NCBI GenBank assembly: GCA_050084515.1
Contig: CM114272.1
Span: forward strand, 35,526,001 to 35,590,000
Direction of reading: 5' to 3'
DNA: 64,000 nucleotides
Source: Blasia pusilla
Lineage: Eukaryota; Marchantiophyta; Marchantiopsida; Blasiales
Positions 31,515 through 42,463 of the stretch are shown piece after piece. The translations under genes were made by a program, and so were the position numbers. Every line of letters starts with the position of its first letter. Positions within the stretch are counted from its first letter, which is position 1. The notes under the pieces are model-generated. The model had not been told where the DNA came from. It was given only the letters and a program-made list of their open reading frames with translations, and ran no database searches.

Positions 31515-31526
31515 GCTCTGATAGCA
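31515..31526 (-). promoter_or_regulatory. Primer-binding site (initiator Met-tRNA type)
   Basis: The sense strand reads TGCTATCAGAGC, one base from TGGTATCAGAGC, the complement of the 3' end of plant initiator tRNA-Met. It lies between the 5' LTR and gag, as expected. Confidence 0.8.
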
Positions 31527-32559
31527 CGTATCGTGCGCCTACACTCCTTGAACGTTAGTCTTGTTTGTAGAGGAAGCGTGCGTTCAGTAGGTCACGCTCT
31601 CAACGTTGATCTGCATCCAAACACGCACTTTGGTTAGTTGGGTCTTGGATCAATCAGCGGGATTACTTTCCGAGTTCTCGTCTCGGACTCTCATCAAGCT
31701 CAATCTTCCTAGTTTTGCGGTTTCCAACACGGGCAAATCTCTAAAGACTTGGGACAGACTTTCTGGTCGGTTCAAGAACCTGAAACGGCATTTCGCGCCT
31801 AGTGGTTCCAACTGTCTGATGGACATCAAATGAGTTCCTCACCAAGACTTGCACGAAGTGAATCTCAGGTTGGAATCCAAGTGTGGCGTACAAAGTCCAC
31901 TCCCTTGGATCAGGTTTGGGTTTCGGGTTCCCGCGCCAAACTCCCGTTCCATCCCGTGCCTCTGAAACGCCGTTTGGCGCCCAAAGTGGGGATTCATTTC
32001 CCGAGACATCTAGGAGAGGGTCCTCCCTTACTAGTACTTCTAGGGATCTCCGAGGGCCCCCTACATTTAGGGAAAGACACCCGGGCCTCTCCAATTGGCC
32101 CTCAACCCAATTGCTCTCTCAATTGTTTTTGGCCAATATCTCAGCTTGTACTCATGCGTTTGCTGAGATCTTTGGTGCGTTGGAAGCGTCTCAAGATCAT
32201 CTTTCCAACGCGTCTTTACTTGTCCCGAATGCATCTTAAAGCTCAACGTTATAGTCCTAAACACAGTCAGATTCTCCCAAACGCTAGTCGTGTTCCAAAC
32301 TGGTTCTCACTTCTTTGGCAACCAACCTCCCAAAACTCAACTCATCTCAAGTCTTGGCTCGTGTTTGGTCTAGGTTTCCTGGTCGCGACCACTAACGCAT
32401 GAAACGCACAACTCTGTTCCGCGTTTCGTCTCTTAGACTTTTCCAAGAGACTTTTCCAAACGCCTCTCCAAAGCGCAAACCTCGCAGCGTGAGTTCCTTT
32501 GAGTTCTAATGTTTCGCTTGGCGCCTATTTGGTGTTGTTTGGTTATGAGGGTCGCGACA
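31527..32559 (-). repeat. Element D 5' LTR
   Basis: The sense strand begins TGTCGCGACCCTCATAACC at 32559, a common start for gypsy LTRs, and runs about 1,030 bp to the primer site. The expected terminal CA is not clear at the primer-site end. No second copy of this LTR is in the window, because the 3' half of D was replaced by element A. Open frames inside are not supported as genes. Confidence 0.7.
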
Positions 32560-32750
32560 TTACATATCATTACTATGTTTGGCAGTGGCTTGGGTATTGC
32601 TGAAAGCTTTTAATAGCCTATTATCAAGTGCAACAACACAAGACCGCCACGCAAACAGGTACTTATCTTTACTTTTAAGCCCCTAAACAAATCAAGGACA
32701 CAAATTTACTTGACAAAATATAGGGGTCATAATTTTAAAAAAATTGCGGT

Positions 32751-32916
32751 TTTAAAGTAAGTAAGGGGGAGGAAAAAAAATTCTCTTATAAGTTAGGGAT
32801 TTTCGACCCCAAAACGTCGTAGGTGATATAGGAGGTATACATAGAGTGTCCCCCCGAGCTAGACCCCCTAACTTATAAGTGAAAAACATTATTTTCTCAC
32901 CCTTCTGTACTTTAAA
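32751..32916. mobile_element. Small foldback (MITE-like) element
   Basis: The outer arms TTTAAAGTA (32751-32759) and TACTTTAAA (32908-32916) and the inner perfect arms CTTATAAGTTAGGG (32785-32798) and CCCTAACTTATAAG (32866-32879) are inverted, with partial similarity between. The centre holds the motif shared with 19613. No target-site duplication was confirmed. Confidence 0.55.
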
Positions 32917-33064
32917 GGTGTCTTTTTCATTTTTGGTACCCATAAAATTCTTTAAGTAAAAAAATCACTTGAAATAAATAAGGCCTTGAAAGAAAAGTAA
33001 AGTACCATGTTAAATTAACATCCAACATGTTATCCTTACATTATGGTAGAGAGGGATTCAACCC

Positions 33065-33089
33065 CTAATTGAGCAAGAAGCTCAATTAG
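33065..33089. repeat. Hairpin, 10-bp stem and 5-nt loop
   Basis: CTAATTGAGC, AAGAA, GCTCAATTAG. Perfect stem; function unknown. Confidence 0.8.
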
Positions 33090-34889
33090 CCAATATGTCA
33101 TCCCCCCTAGCCTATTCCCTCCTACTAACCTACTCACAATTCAACAGTGTCAAGTACACTCTAAGCAAAATCCACAAAATATTGAATCCAACATGTCTCA
33201 AACATAAAAAAAACTCACCAAGATCAACTCACACTCTGAATGTATGTAGTCAAAGCATGTGAGTCAACTGAATCAAGTGTACATATTCTATCTTGTACCC
33301 TTGATTTCGTTGTCAAGTTCACATTAGAAATCACCATTTCAATATCAATCCATTTCACATCTATTGCATCATAAGTGAACAAGGTTTTGATGTTACCATG
33401 GCCGGAAGACTTGTACCAATTACACATGATACGAAAAATGCTTCCCTTCTATCTAGAAGGAGGTACAGACATGTCCATCAAGTCCAAGGCCCTACAACGC
33501 CTTGACCAATGTGTATCATTCTTTTGAATCATAAACACAATACGCCCCAACCAATACTCCTTTTTTGCAACTCTTGCCTCCACTGCAAGTTGTGTCTCTT
33601 TTCCTTTCCTTTTCTTTGACTTTTTTTTATCTTATGGAAGGGCCGATGTCTGCTCTAGATTCAAACAAAACTGCGATATCACTACCAACATCAACCAAAA
33701 AAGTTAGGCAATTAGGATCACGCTCCTTTCCCTTGCCAATAGTGTAATATGTCTTTTGGGTTGTTCGAGTTAGCATGTCCTTTGACATGAAAGGATTGCA
33801 AGACAACTGATTTACAAGGGTGAATTTATAGATAATCTTGCCCTCATAAGTTATAGTAGGCACTAGTGTATGGGGAATCGCCACACTAGTAAGTTTTTCT
33901 TGACAACCACGCTCATAGAGAGTTGCGAATTTTCAAGTGTTTCTAGCGAGCTCAAAGATTAAAATATGATTGGTAACAACCAGAAAAAATAGATTCGTTG
34001 ATCATTCTATACACAACTGTCCACGAGATACGACATTGGTTTTAGCTTTCAACCATACATTCTGTGTTGGAAAACTACGGGTGGAACAAAATACTGCAGT
34101 TGAGTGCTCGTTCGAGTTTGGCGCATGGTGGAATTACAAGAGGCAAGCGTATGGTGGCTCCGTGGAGAAGCACATGGTTACAGCAGAGAGATGGCAAGGA
34201 GAGGAAGATTTTTTTGGGCGCATTAGGTTGCAAATATATCTCTTATACAACCAAATTTGATTTCTCCCATGACCAAATGTGAATCAAAAGAGGTCATATG
34301 CTTACCTGAATCAGCTTGAAAACAAGAGGGTGGATAAAAATAAGCCGACCATTTCCAAACAATGGTGAACCAACTTCAACAATAAGCCAAAACGATAGAC
34401 ATACACAAACGATTCTAGAGAAGCATTGTTAGTATGTCCGAGGTTCTAGTATCGCAAGATGTAGATCCAATTGAAGAAAAAAATGCCTTGAGTTGCTTCA
34501 CGAGCTCTTTCACAAGTAGGTGTTAGTCATCACGGATCGAAGAAAGATTTTCAACATGTTTGCTATTTGGGAAGAATTCGACAGAGGATTGAGCGAAGCT
34601 TGCTCGATCATCAAACCTCCCTACACCCGCTTGCAACTTGCTTGCAAGCTTCTCTTTCAAGTGGCGGTTGTTTGTCTTTCCTTGGAAGGTTTTCCTCTAA
34701 ATCCAAACCCGATTCAAGTCTACTCGGGAGAAATAGTGGGAAAATGGTTAAGGGGGAAAACCATTTTAAAGAAACGATTTTTTCCCTCTAAATTTCCCTA
34801 CAAAGAATCAAAGAATTTCCTACCTAGGGAGGAAAATTATTATATAAAATTAAAATTGAAATAAGTATAAATAAATTTTATGCAAAAAA

Positions 34890-35106
34890 TCTATATTATT
34901 ATGGGAGAGTGCCTTCTTGATTTGCAAACATCTCTTTGCTTGACATGTGACAACTCGCAGCAAGAAAATTTTTCACATGCAACGGGACGTACGAAAAAAA
35001 TGTAAATCTATGTGCAGCATCAATAATCTCTTCCCTTCACAAGCTATACGCTAGCTCTTCAAACATTTTTTTTTATTTTTCATGCATCGCATGGGCACCT
35101 TACTAG
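34890..35106 (+). mobile_element. Short non-autonomous Helitron (217 bp)
   Basis: The 5' end TCTATATTATTATGGGAGAG follows an A. The 3' end is a CATGC-ATC-GCATG hairpin, GGCACCTTA and CTAG (35103-35106), followed by T. This fits Helitron rules: A/T target, 5' TC, hairpin and 3' CTRR. The 5' end is shared with sequences at 49240 (plus) and 51450 (minus), defining a family. No coding content. Confidence 0.75.
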
Positions 35107-36199
35107 TATGTATTATATATATTTTTTGAATATTAACCCTATCTTATGTGAACGTCTTCCATGGGAGGGAAACTAAAATAAAGACCCTATTGTTCATTGA
35201 AGAGCGCCATGAAATAAATTGAATCCTAATGTTCTTCCATAAAACTTAATAAGTCTTCCGAGGGACGCAATTAAAAAACCCCTTACTTTGTCTTATGTGA
35301 TGGGGCATATTTGTGGAAGTGAGACTCCCGATGATGCCTTGTCTATATAACGAGTGACAATGGAGAGAGAAACACTAGTGGAAGGGACAAGTTGATGATT
35401 CTTGAGGGAATGGTGTTGGATCAAGGATCACCTAATAGATGAAAGTCACCCAAAAAGTCTACTTTTGCCTTACAACAAATAATATTTTTTTGCGTTATTA
35501 GTTTATTAGTAGTTTAAAATTTCGCGTAAGGAAATCGACTAAAGATGATAGTACGTGTAGTGCATCTATAGTATAATGCGAGGAGGGGGGGTTACCTCTT
35601 ATGGTTATTTTTTTTCCCAAAGAAGTGAAGCCCTCCATAAGCAATCACCTTGAAATGGCCACTTTGAAGAAAAAGTTAAAACAAATAAAAAAAATCAAAT
35701 CTATGGGAAAGTTTGGAGGGGGGTTACTTCTTATTTCACACGAGAGAAAGAGTTAAAAATTGGATATGAGCGTATATTTGGAGGGGATGTTATTTCACGA
35801 AAGAGTTAAAAATTCTATACAACCTTCTATTTGAATAGACAACCTTATATTTGAAGGGGTCCTATTTCACGAAGATTTTATTTGATCGGAAAGTTGTCAC
35901 ACCCTTTTGAACTAACGAGCCGTAATATGACACCTATTAGCTCACTAGACAAGTAGAGAAATTTAAAATGGCCCATAAAATATGCGCTTCCTCTAAGTTG
36001 GAGCAGTCTTCACACTATCGTCAGAGGATCTGAACAACGTGACACAAGAGGTGGTGAAAAGGCATTGAAGGTGGTGAAACTCTGCGCAAGGTGGTGAAAT
36101 CGCAACAAAGGGGCGAAGGGAATTTCAAGGTAAAATTCTTATGGCTGTGAACAGCTCCTTCCGATGAACGTGGCTATTAGTTTTCTCTACCTCCTAATG
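35107..36199. other. AT-rich stretch with a Helitron-like 5' end
   Basis: No gene. At 35565 the sequence TCTATAGTATAATGCGAGG resembles the 5' end at 48963 (TCTATATTATAATTTGAGG), and the following 60 bp also correspond (AAGAA-TGAAG-CCTCC). Its 3' end was not found. Confidence 0.5.
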
Positions 36200-37259
36200 A
36201 TCCGACTCGTTGGTCGGCCTTATGGATGTACACATACTGGATACTTTCTGTACAGTTGGAAGTGTGGAGATTAAGTCATTCTGTTGTTTTCGTCAAGTAC
36301 TTCGAGGTACAGCTCCGCTCTCTCGTTGGTGGGAAATTAAGGCGGACTACAAGACACATATGCAAGTGAATGGACTCAAATATGTAGTGGGGGCCCTGTG
36401 GGATTCTGTATAGGTGGCAGAATTCAGAAGTTGTAATCGGAGTCTGCAATGGTTCTCTGGCATTGTCGATGTATGGCTGACCTTCTTAAATTTGTACCCG
36501 AATCAACTTCCAGACCGGTATTGTTTGCCCAGACTGCTTGAGGGGCGGGTCACGGATTCCGAATGTGGGTGCTCCTCGCAGGTGGCTTGCTACGCTTTTG
36601 CCATTCCCTCGAGTCTAATCCGTCCAGACTGGGCCGCATAATTAGATCCTTCCCCACGAGTGTCGGGTTTAGTTGAGATCGTCGGGGAAGAGGCCTTGCG
36701 TGCAGGCTGTGAGGGATATGGAGATCAAGGCTGCCAGTTTCTTTCGGTGATGATTCTAAATCCACAGTGGAGATCCCCCCCTGTACGTACATAGTAGAGC
36801 TGGACTCGTACTTTGAAGCTCTCCTGAAACCGCACAATTTCTTTGTATGCTTCTCCTCCGGCTCTCATTGAAAATATTTCCAGCAAAATCTATAATTTAT
36901 TGTGACCTCGAAGGTAACTCTAGAGTTCAATGAGGCGTACGCAGCAGTGTAGTAAAGGAAGCGAAGCGGATGCGATTGAGCTTCACACCTGGTTGGTTGG
37001 AGGTACGTACGTGTAGTCGAGCATGACATGACTTCCACACGTCAGATTCTACAACAACACTCAACGCTGCACGAGAATCATTTGGGGCTTTCCGTTCATC
37101 CCCACCCTTTTTACGGATTTCACTTTTATTTACGTCACAGCGTTGCTATTCGATTCCTCTGGATTGGAATCCGGTACTGATTGAGGCTAGGAGGTGGCTT
37201 GTGGAAATGCAATGCAGTGCTCCTCGTAGGTGACTGTGAAAATGCACTGAGTCTCCACA
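36200..37259. other. Unassigned stretch next to the GT34 pseudogene
   Basis: No domain identified. A 95-codon minus-strand frame at 36550-36837 is unrecognised. 37071-37107 is a second short copy of GT34 sequence (reads GMNGKPQMILV on the minus strand). Confidence 0.4.
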
Positions 37260-37758
37260 TGTCTAAGAGATCCAAAGACCATTGCGTGTTCCAGATGAGA
37301 AAGCTTCCGGTGTTGAGATTGTGATTTCTGTACTTCTCCATGGGAAGCTCGAAGAGCATGTCCGTGAACATAGCATCACTGTCCATCCATCAGATCCACT
37401 CCACCTCGGGATGAGACAGCATGAGCTTGCGGAGAAGAGGAAGCTTGGCCCAAAAGCTGGACATCTCCTTGTCAAAATGCGCCATGTTGTAGATGATCTG
37501 GATTCCATGCATCCTGCAGTAATCAATTTTGTTCTTTATTGACTACAAAAGGTAGTGATCCCCGACGGGATTATCGCAAGAATCTGGCTGAGACCCGGTG
37601 ACGAGAATCATTTGTGGCTTTCCGGTCATTCCCACCCTCATGGAAGGTTTGATGTCTAGAAAGGATGCTAGCTGCTCGTCCCACGCTGTGATAGGCGGCC
37701 CGACATATTCCTGCGCGTAACATATTCCTGCCAGGAGTGGGGCTCGAACCCGGCCCAC
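37260..37758 (-). pseudogene. GT34 glycosyltransferase pseudogene (xylosyl/galactosyltransferase family)
   Basis: The minus strand reads YVGPPITAWDEQLASFLD, GKPQMILVTGSQPDSCDNPV, GDHYLL-stop-SIKNKIDYCRMHG, HPEVEWIWWMDSDAMFTDML and NTGSFLIWNTQWSLDLLDMW. This is the core of plant GT34 enzymes (Golgi xyloglucan xylosyltransferases and galactomannan galactosyltransferases), including the DSD metal/nucleotide-sugar motif. Lesions are TAG at 37543-37545 where Lys is expected, loss in frame of about 18 residues between YRNHNL and NTGSFL, and no family C-terminus after WSLDLLDMW. The N-terminal membrane anchor is missing too. A processed or truncated gene copy. Confidence 0.88.
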
Positions 37759-37830
37759 TTGGCCCGCACTTCATGACTCGGCCTTACTCACATAGCCCTG
37801 CTATATGTCAGGGGCTAGGGGGACTTCGGG
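37724..37830 (-). repeat. Possible tRNA-like (SINE head) relic
   Basis: On the minus strand GGGTTCGAGCCCC matches the pol III B-box consensus GGTTCGANNCC. About 50 nt upstream lies TAGCAGGGCTATGTGAG, a weak A-box candidate. A cloverleaf cannot be drawn well, so this is not called a tRNA gene. Confidence 0.3.
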
Positions 37831-38018
37831 TTTTACTTAATAAAATCTTTTTTCTTATGCTCGGATTTGGTTCTTTTACTAATTTTATAGCGTTTTTATT
37901 ATTTGAGTCTTATGAAATTATATTAGTAGTTATGTTTTTTTACTTGAATTATCTAATTTATATTGAAAATTTAATATGCTCTTTTTAAATTTGTAGTGAA
38001 TAATATTGTATATGCGGA

Positions 38019-38468
38019 GTGAGCATAACTGCTTACGCCATGTTAACTCTCTCATCGAGATGCAAGAGGCCGATAATTGTGGAAGAAATTGTAATAAATA
38101 CGAGTCCTGAATATTTGATAGAGAGAGATGAACATAGATTTTCATTATCTCGCTCTGAACGAAAACGAAAATTATTTTATGTGGACCCTAAATTTTTTGC
38201 TCCTATTTCAAATGGTTTCAATGAGACTCAGGAGGTTAGAGAAGTCTCAATAGGCGAGGAAATTGTGATTACTCTCAATAGTAATGAGAGATACTCTGTA
38301 GATATTTGTCCTGGTCTTGAAGAACTTGATGATGGAGAATATTCCTCTACTTCCCTCTATGATTCCGAGGGATGGTATGTTGGTGATGAGTTCGACTTGG
38401 AATATAGGTGTATGGATTATGGGGATTTAGACATAAGTGAAGATAGTCGAGATATTGGAGATAAGTAG
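38019..38468 (+). CDS. Helitron-associated acidic frame, unknown
   Basis: 149 codons, acidic, ending at TAG 38466-38468. It reads VEEIVINTSPEYLIERDEHR, later SIGEEIVITLN and ELDDGEYSSTSLYDSEGW. I recognise no domain. Its position just 5' of the Helitron exons and its open frame suggest it is part of the Helitron N-terminal extension or a captured gene piece. Confidence 0.45.
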   Translation: MSITAYAMLTLSSRCKRPIIVEEIVINTSPEYLIERDEHRFSLSRSERKRKLFYVDPKFFAPISNGFNETQEVREVSIGEEIVITLNSNERYSVDICPGLEELDDGEYSSTSLYDSEGWYVGDEFDLEYRCMDYGDLDISEDSRDIGDK

Positions 38469-38722
38469 TCTAGAGAGTACTATCTATTGTGTATATCCAA
38501 TTAATCATCAAATCCATGTTCGTTTTGTTCTCAGATCTGTCTGTTTGAGATTGTTGAGTTGAGCAAACGATCAAGTTTCATTTCTTTGGGAGTGGAGTGA
38601 CTCAAAAAAGTAAGTCTTCTTTGCTTGTGTTCTAATATTCAGGTGTGGAGATTTAGTATCCTTTTCTATTGAGTATTTCTTTTATTAAAATAATTGTGTG
38701 GATAATGCATGATACTTTATAA

Positions 38723-39169
38723 ATGAGTGTTGACGAATTACGTTATAGCGATGGTGAGTTCTACGTTCCTCTTGATGAACAAGAAAGGGATTATACACCT
38801 ATAGATGTTGACGTCATAGAGGTGATACAAATAGCAAGTCCGGAGTATGTCCCATCGCCGATCGTTGAAAATAGGAATAATGCTTCAAGTCCTGGCTATG
38901 TTCTATTGCCGATTTTTGAAAATATGGATAAGGCTTTAAGTCCTAGCTATGTACCGTTGCCAATTTTTGAAAATGGGATTAATGCTCTTAATGTTAGCAT
39001 AAGCCCTTTGAGAAATGGTCAGAGTTGTAGTTATGATGAGAATGCATCTAGGATTTTAACCACACCTGTGGTGAATCATCATTCTATTTCACAAGAAGTA
39101 GTTGGAGGTCAAGAGGGAGAAGGAGATACAGATTCCACACATGATTGCATTCTTCGTCAGACCCTATAG
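38723..39169 (+). CDS. Helitron-associated frame with three 17-residue repeats
   Basis: 148 codons, acidic. 38837-38989 encodes three tandem 17-residue units: SPEYVPSPIVENRNNAS, SPGYVLLPIFENMDKAL and SPSYVPLPIFENGINAL (51 nt each). The rest is low complexity with no domain recognised. The repeat units could be short linear binding motifs; function unknown. Confidence 0.5.
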   Translation: MSVDELRYSDGEFYVPLDEQERDYTPIDVDVIEVIQIASPEYVPSPIVENRNNASSPGYVLLPIFENMDKALSPSYVPLPIFENGINALNVSISPLRNGQSCSYDENASRILTTPVVNHHSISQEVVGGQEGEGDTDSTHDCILRQTL

Positions 39170-39481
39170 CATATAGCCATTCATTTGTACATGATTGTTA
39201 CGGGTCGGTGTCATGGGAAATTAGTGATTGTCATTCAATTTTCTCCGAGGACTCAAGTGAGATGAGTACGGCCGAGTCTCATTACCCGCTAGAATGATTT
39301 TCCTATTTCAGATTTTTATAAAAACTTCAGTTATGTGTAAATTTATTTTTTAATATAGATTATAATATTCACGGACCAAATCTTGAGTATAAGTTTTTTT
39401 AACAAATTTTTCTCTTTTTTCTATTATTTTTTTATATATTGACAATACATATTTTGGTCGGATGGTTGATATTGTCACAAG

Positions 39482-40775
39482 ATGCATGAATCTCAAGAGG
39501 AACCATCGAGGCGAAATGAAAATAGACCATTCGCAGACATCACCAATGTAGTCTCTTTACCTAATGTGGAGCATGATCACCACATTTCATGTAGTGCTCC
39601 ATCTTCTATACGGATTTCGGAGGAAACAGACAAGCTTGCATATAAGAAGGCTAGAAGGGTTGCTTCTCAAAGAAACAGAAGGGCGCTTCATGATATGCGA
39701 TTTGTAACTCATTCAACGACTTTGTCATCTCCAATGTAAGGATACTTAGCATTATGATTATAGAATGATATCGTAACCATATGTGCACACTCTAGATTTG
39801 TTGTGTGATTTTAATATCTTTCATGTTTGTGATGTAGACTTTCAAATCCATCGAACCCGAAACGATTACGTGATATACATCAAATTGTGAGAGCTCAAGG
39901 ACAAAAGCGAAGACATGCTAAATTAGTTGAATTGAGATCTATTGAAGCTGTTGTGAATGTTCCATTGATGGAAGAATTACAACCACCCATCATCGATGGC
40001 TCACCATGCGCAAATACAAGAAGGTATTTATTTATGTATAACATTTATACTTTTTATTATAATAATAGTTATAATTTTTCTTTCGTATTATGACTTTTTT
40101 TATTCTTTGTTCAGGTTGGTAGCAACACCTTCCAATGGAAATCTTCATGCTTTAATAGATTCTACATCGTCTCCAATGTATGTTTCATCCACTCATTAAT
40201 TTCTTTCTTTTTATTTAATTTTTTTATTTAATTTTTTTAATTTAATTATTTTGACTTGATTTTTATTAATATTGTTTTTCTCAGTCTTCCACTTCCGTCC
40301 AACCCTCGGGGATTACATGCTATGCTTCAAGTTGCACGAGCACAAGGCCAGAGAAGAAGGCACCATAATTTGGCCCAAGCGAATGTTTATCAATTGTATG
40401 TGAATCTTCTTCCTAGAGAGGAAGTCGAGGCTATGACTACTAATGACTTTCATACTCAAGCTAATACAAGGTATGCTTTACATACTTTTATTATTGATGC
40501 TTCCTACTTGGTCTTAAATTTTTAGGAAGGATTTCTAATAACAAATTTTTTTGCAGGCCAATTATGGTACATCATGAAGTTGAAGCTATTCCAAACTCTA
40601 GGATTGTGGTCTCTCCATCTCCAATGTATATTTCTAAACTATATACTCAAATTTAATATAGATATGTTTGTATGTATATTTATTCTTATTATAATCATAT
40701 ATATTAATTTCTTAACCTCTGCTTGCAGTCTTCCAGTTCCTACCAATCCTCTACGATTATCTCACATGCTTTAAG
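39482..40775 (+). CDS. Helitron N-terminal exons with tandemly duplicated exon pairs
   Basis: A series of small exons bounded by GT and AG. One exon type encodes a basic module, (L)PxPSNPxRLxxxxQVxRAQGQRRRHA, found three times: about 39840-39930, 40285-40372 and 40729-40806. Between them lie exons ending ANTR at a GT donor (about 40022 and 40471), and exons ending SSPM or SPSPM before GT. So the gene has grown by repeated duplication of an exon set. The third copy has a stop (HML-stop-VARAEG) at about 40771. The basic module may bind nucleic acid; that is inference. Confidence 0.65.
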
Positions 40776-40810
40776 TTGCTCGAGCTGAGGGCCAAAGAAG
40801 AAGACATGCT

Positions 40811-42463
40811 CATTTGGATGAAGTACATGAGATTGCATATGTTGGCGATTCGTTGATAAGGAATGATGCCAATGGACCTAATCGTGAAGGCCACATGGAA
40901 GTGAATGAAGACACTGTATCTGCCTCGATTCCAAATGTGGGATCACATTTGGATGAAGTACATGAGATTGCACATGTTTGTGATCCGTTGATAAGGAGCG
41001 ATGCCAATGCAGCCAATCGTGAAGGCCACATGGAAGAAAATGAAGACAATGTACATGCCTCGATTCCAAATGTGGAATCTAGAAGGGTTGTGAACTTGAA
41101 AAAGTTGCTCAATATTGCACGTATTCCTAACTTTGAAGAGAATCACATTCGAATTCTTAGGTTGGGAGATTGTATTCATAGTATGATTGGCCGTTTTAGT
41201 GTTGGACTTATGAATGTTGTTTGTCCGACTTGCAATGCTCTACATTGGAAGTGTGAGAGAGTGAAGTATACTAGGTTTATAAGCTCGCCTTTTAGTATGT
41301 GTTGTGGGCATGGTAAGATTCAATTACCATACTTGACAGCTTCACCTTCTATACTAGCAGAATTACTTTCTGGTATGAGTTCAAATAGTCTTCATTTTTT
41401 GCGTAATGCACGTGCCTATAATAGTGCTCTTCAATTGGCATCTACTGGGGCACATGTGACAGAGCAACGAGGTGGTACTGGAAACTTCAAGATTCAAGGT
41501 GGTGTATATCATTCTATTGGACCTCTTCATGCTGAAAGTGGTGCTCCTCCACAATTCGTGCAAATTTATATTCATGATGATAAGCATCAGATGGAACATA
41601 GAAGAAGGATTATGAGTGGAGATTATTGGGATCAATTGAGGCCAGAGATCTTTAGGGGATTACAATATATGTTACATGCCCATAATCCATATGTGGCTTT
41701 ATTTCGAAATGTGGCTATTGATCCATGTAATTCTGACTTTCATATTGTTCTTAAGGGTAGTAAGCGAGGTCTCAATGCAAAACTATACACCTTGCTTGTT
41801 GCTTCAGAGATTGCAGCTATCTTGCCTGGAGATGGGAGTGAGCCAGTAGAAGGATGTGATATTATTGTTCGCCTACATGGAGGAGGGATTCGTCGTCTGT
41901 CAGACTTGAATGAAGCATATATCCCATTGCACTTTGTTTTGCCTTTTGTTTATGGTGAAGCAGGTTGGCATCCTAGGATACCTTTGCAAGGGCAACATGA
42001 TCATAGAGATGATCTGCCGTTAAGAGGGGATGCTATGATGGACGAAGATAGAGATGATATTGTACAAGGAGGAATTCAAGGTGAGCTTATCACTCATGAG
42101 GCGAGTTGAAAGACGATTACAGCTTTACAATTTGCTTCATTCAGACTTCAAATGAGAGCTAACGCTATAGATAATAATCGGTTGTTGAGGTTTGGTCGTC
42201 TTACTCAAGAATATATGGTGGATATGTATGCGACTATCAAAATGCAACGGCTAACTTGGATACGATTCCATCAAAAAGAGTTGAGAGCTGATTTATACCA
42301 AGGTATCAGAGATGCCATGACTCGGCATGATGTGAACGGTCAAGGCATAGGGAGACGTATTATCTTACCTTCATCTTTCATAGGAGGACCCCGTCACATG
42401 CATCAATTGTACCATGATGCTATGGCCATTGTGAGACATTTTGGGAAGCTTGACTACTTTTGA
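40811..42463 (+). pseudogene. Helitron Rep N-terminal region (Helitron_like_N)
   Basis: It opens with two tandem 45-residue repeats (40811-40945 and 40946-41080; LDEVHEIAxVxDxLIRxDAN). Then follow a zinc-finger-like block (VCPTCNALHWKCER and FSMCCGHGKIQLP), the conserved region VQIYIHDD and ALFRNVA, and FASFRLQMRAN with RLTQEYMVDMYATI, the standard Helitron N-terminal domain. It is in one frame except for TGA at 42107-42109. At about 42461 one base appears lost, since the next frame continues LTMTCNPKWPEI. Expected role: part of the Rep protein that binds and nicks transposon ends. Confidence 0.88.

Larger units (their letters stand above)
23843..32559 (-). mobile_element. Chimeric Ty3/gypsy retrotransposon (element D 5' half fused to element A 3' half)
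   Basis: Reading 5' to 3' on the minus strand: D-type LTR (32559 to about 31527), Met-tRNA-type primer site, D gag, D protease and the first part of D RT. Then comes a junction near 29478, followed by the A protease, conserved linker, DNA methyltransferase, RT, RNase H, integrase, PHD finger and A-type 3' LTR. The two LTRs are unrelated, so this is not one insertion product but a recombinant of two elements. Stops and frameshifts in most genes show that it is dead. Confidence 0.85.
32560..34889. other. Non-coding or unrecognised stretch
   Basis: The stretch contains a foldback element (32751-32916) and a 10-bp-stem hairpin (33065-33089). An 85-codon minus-strand frame (33627-33884; IIYKFTLVNQLSCNPFMSKD) looks protein-like but I do not recognise it. 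Other frames are short and unsupported. Confidence 0.4.

Noticed and set aside
31830-32402. 190-codon plus-strand frame
   Set aside because: It lies inside the element D LTR on the opposite strand to the element; no recognisable domain.
37724-37830. tRNA gene
   Set aside because: Only a B-box-like word is good; acceptor and anticodon arms do not fold, so it was kept only as a weak SINE-type relic.
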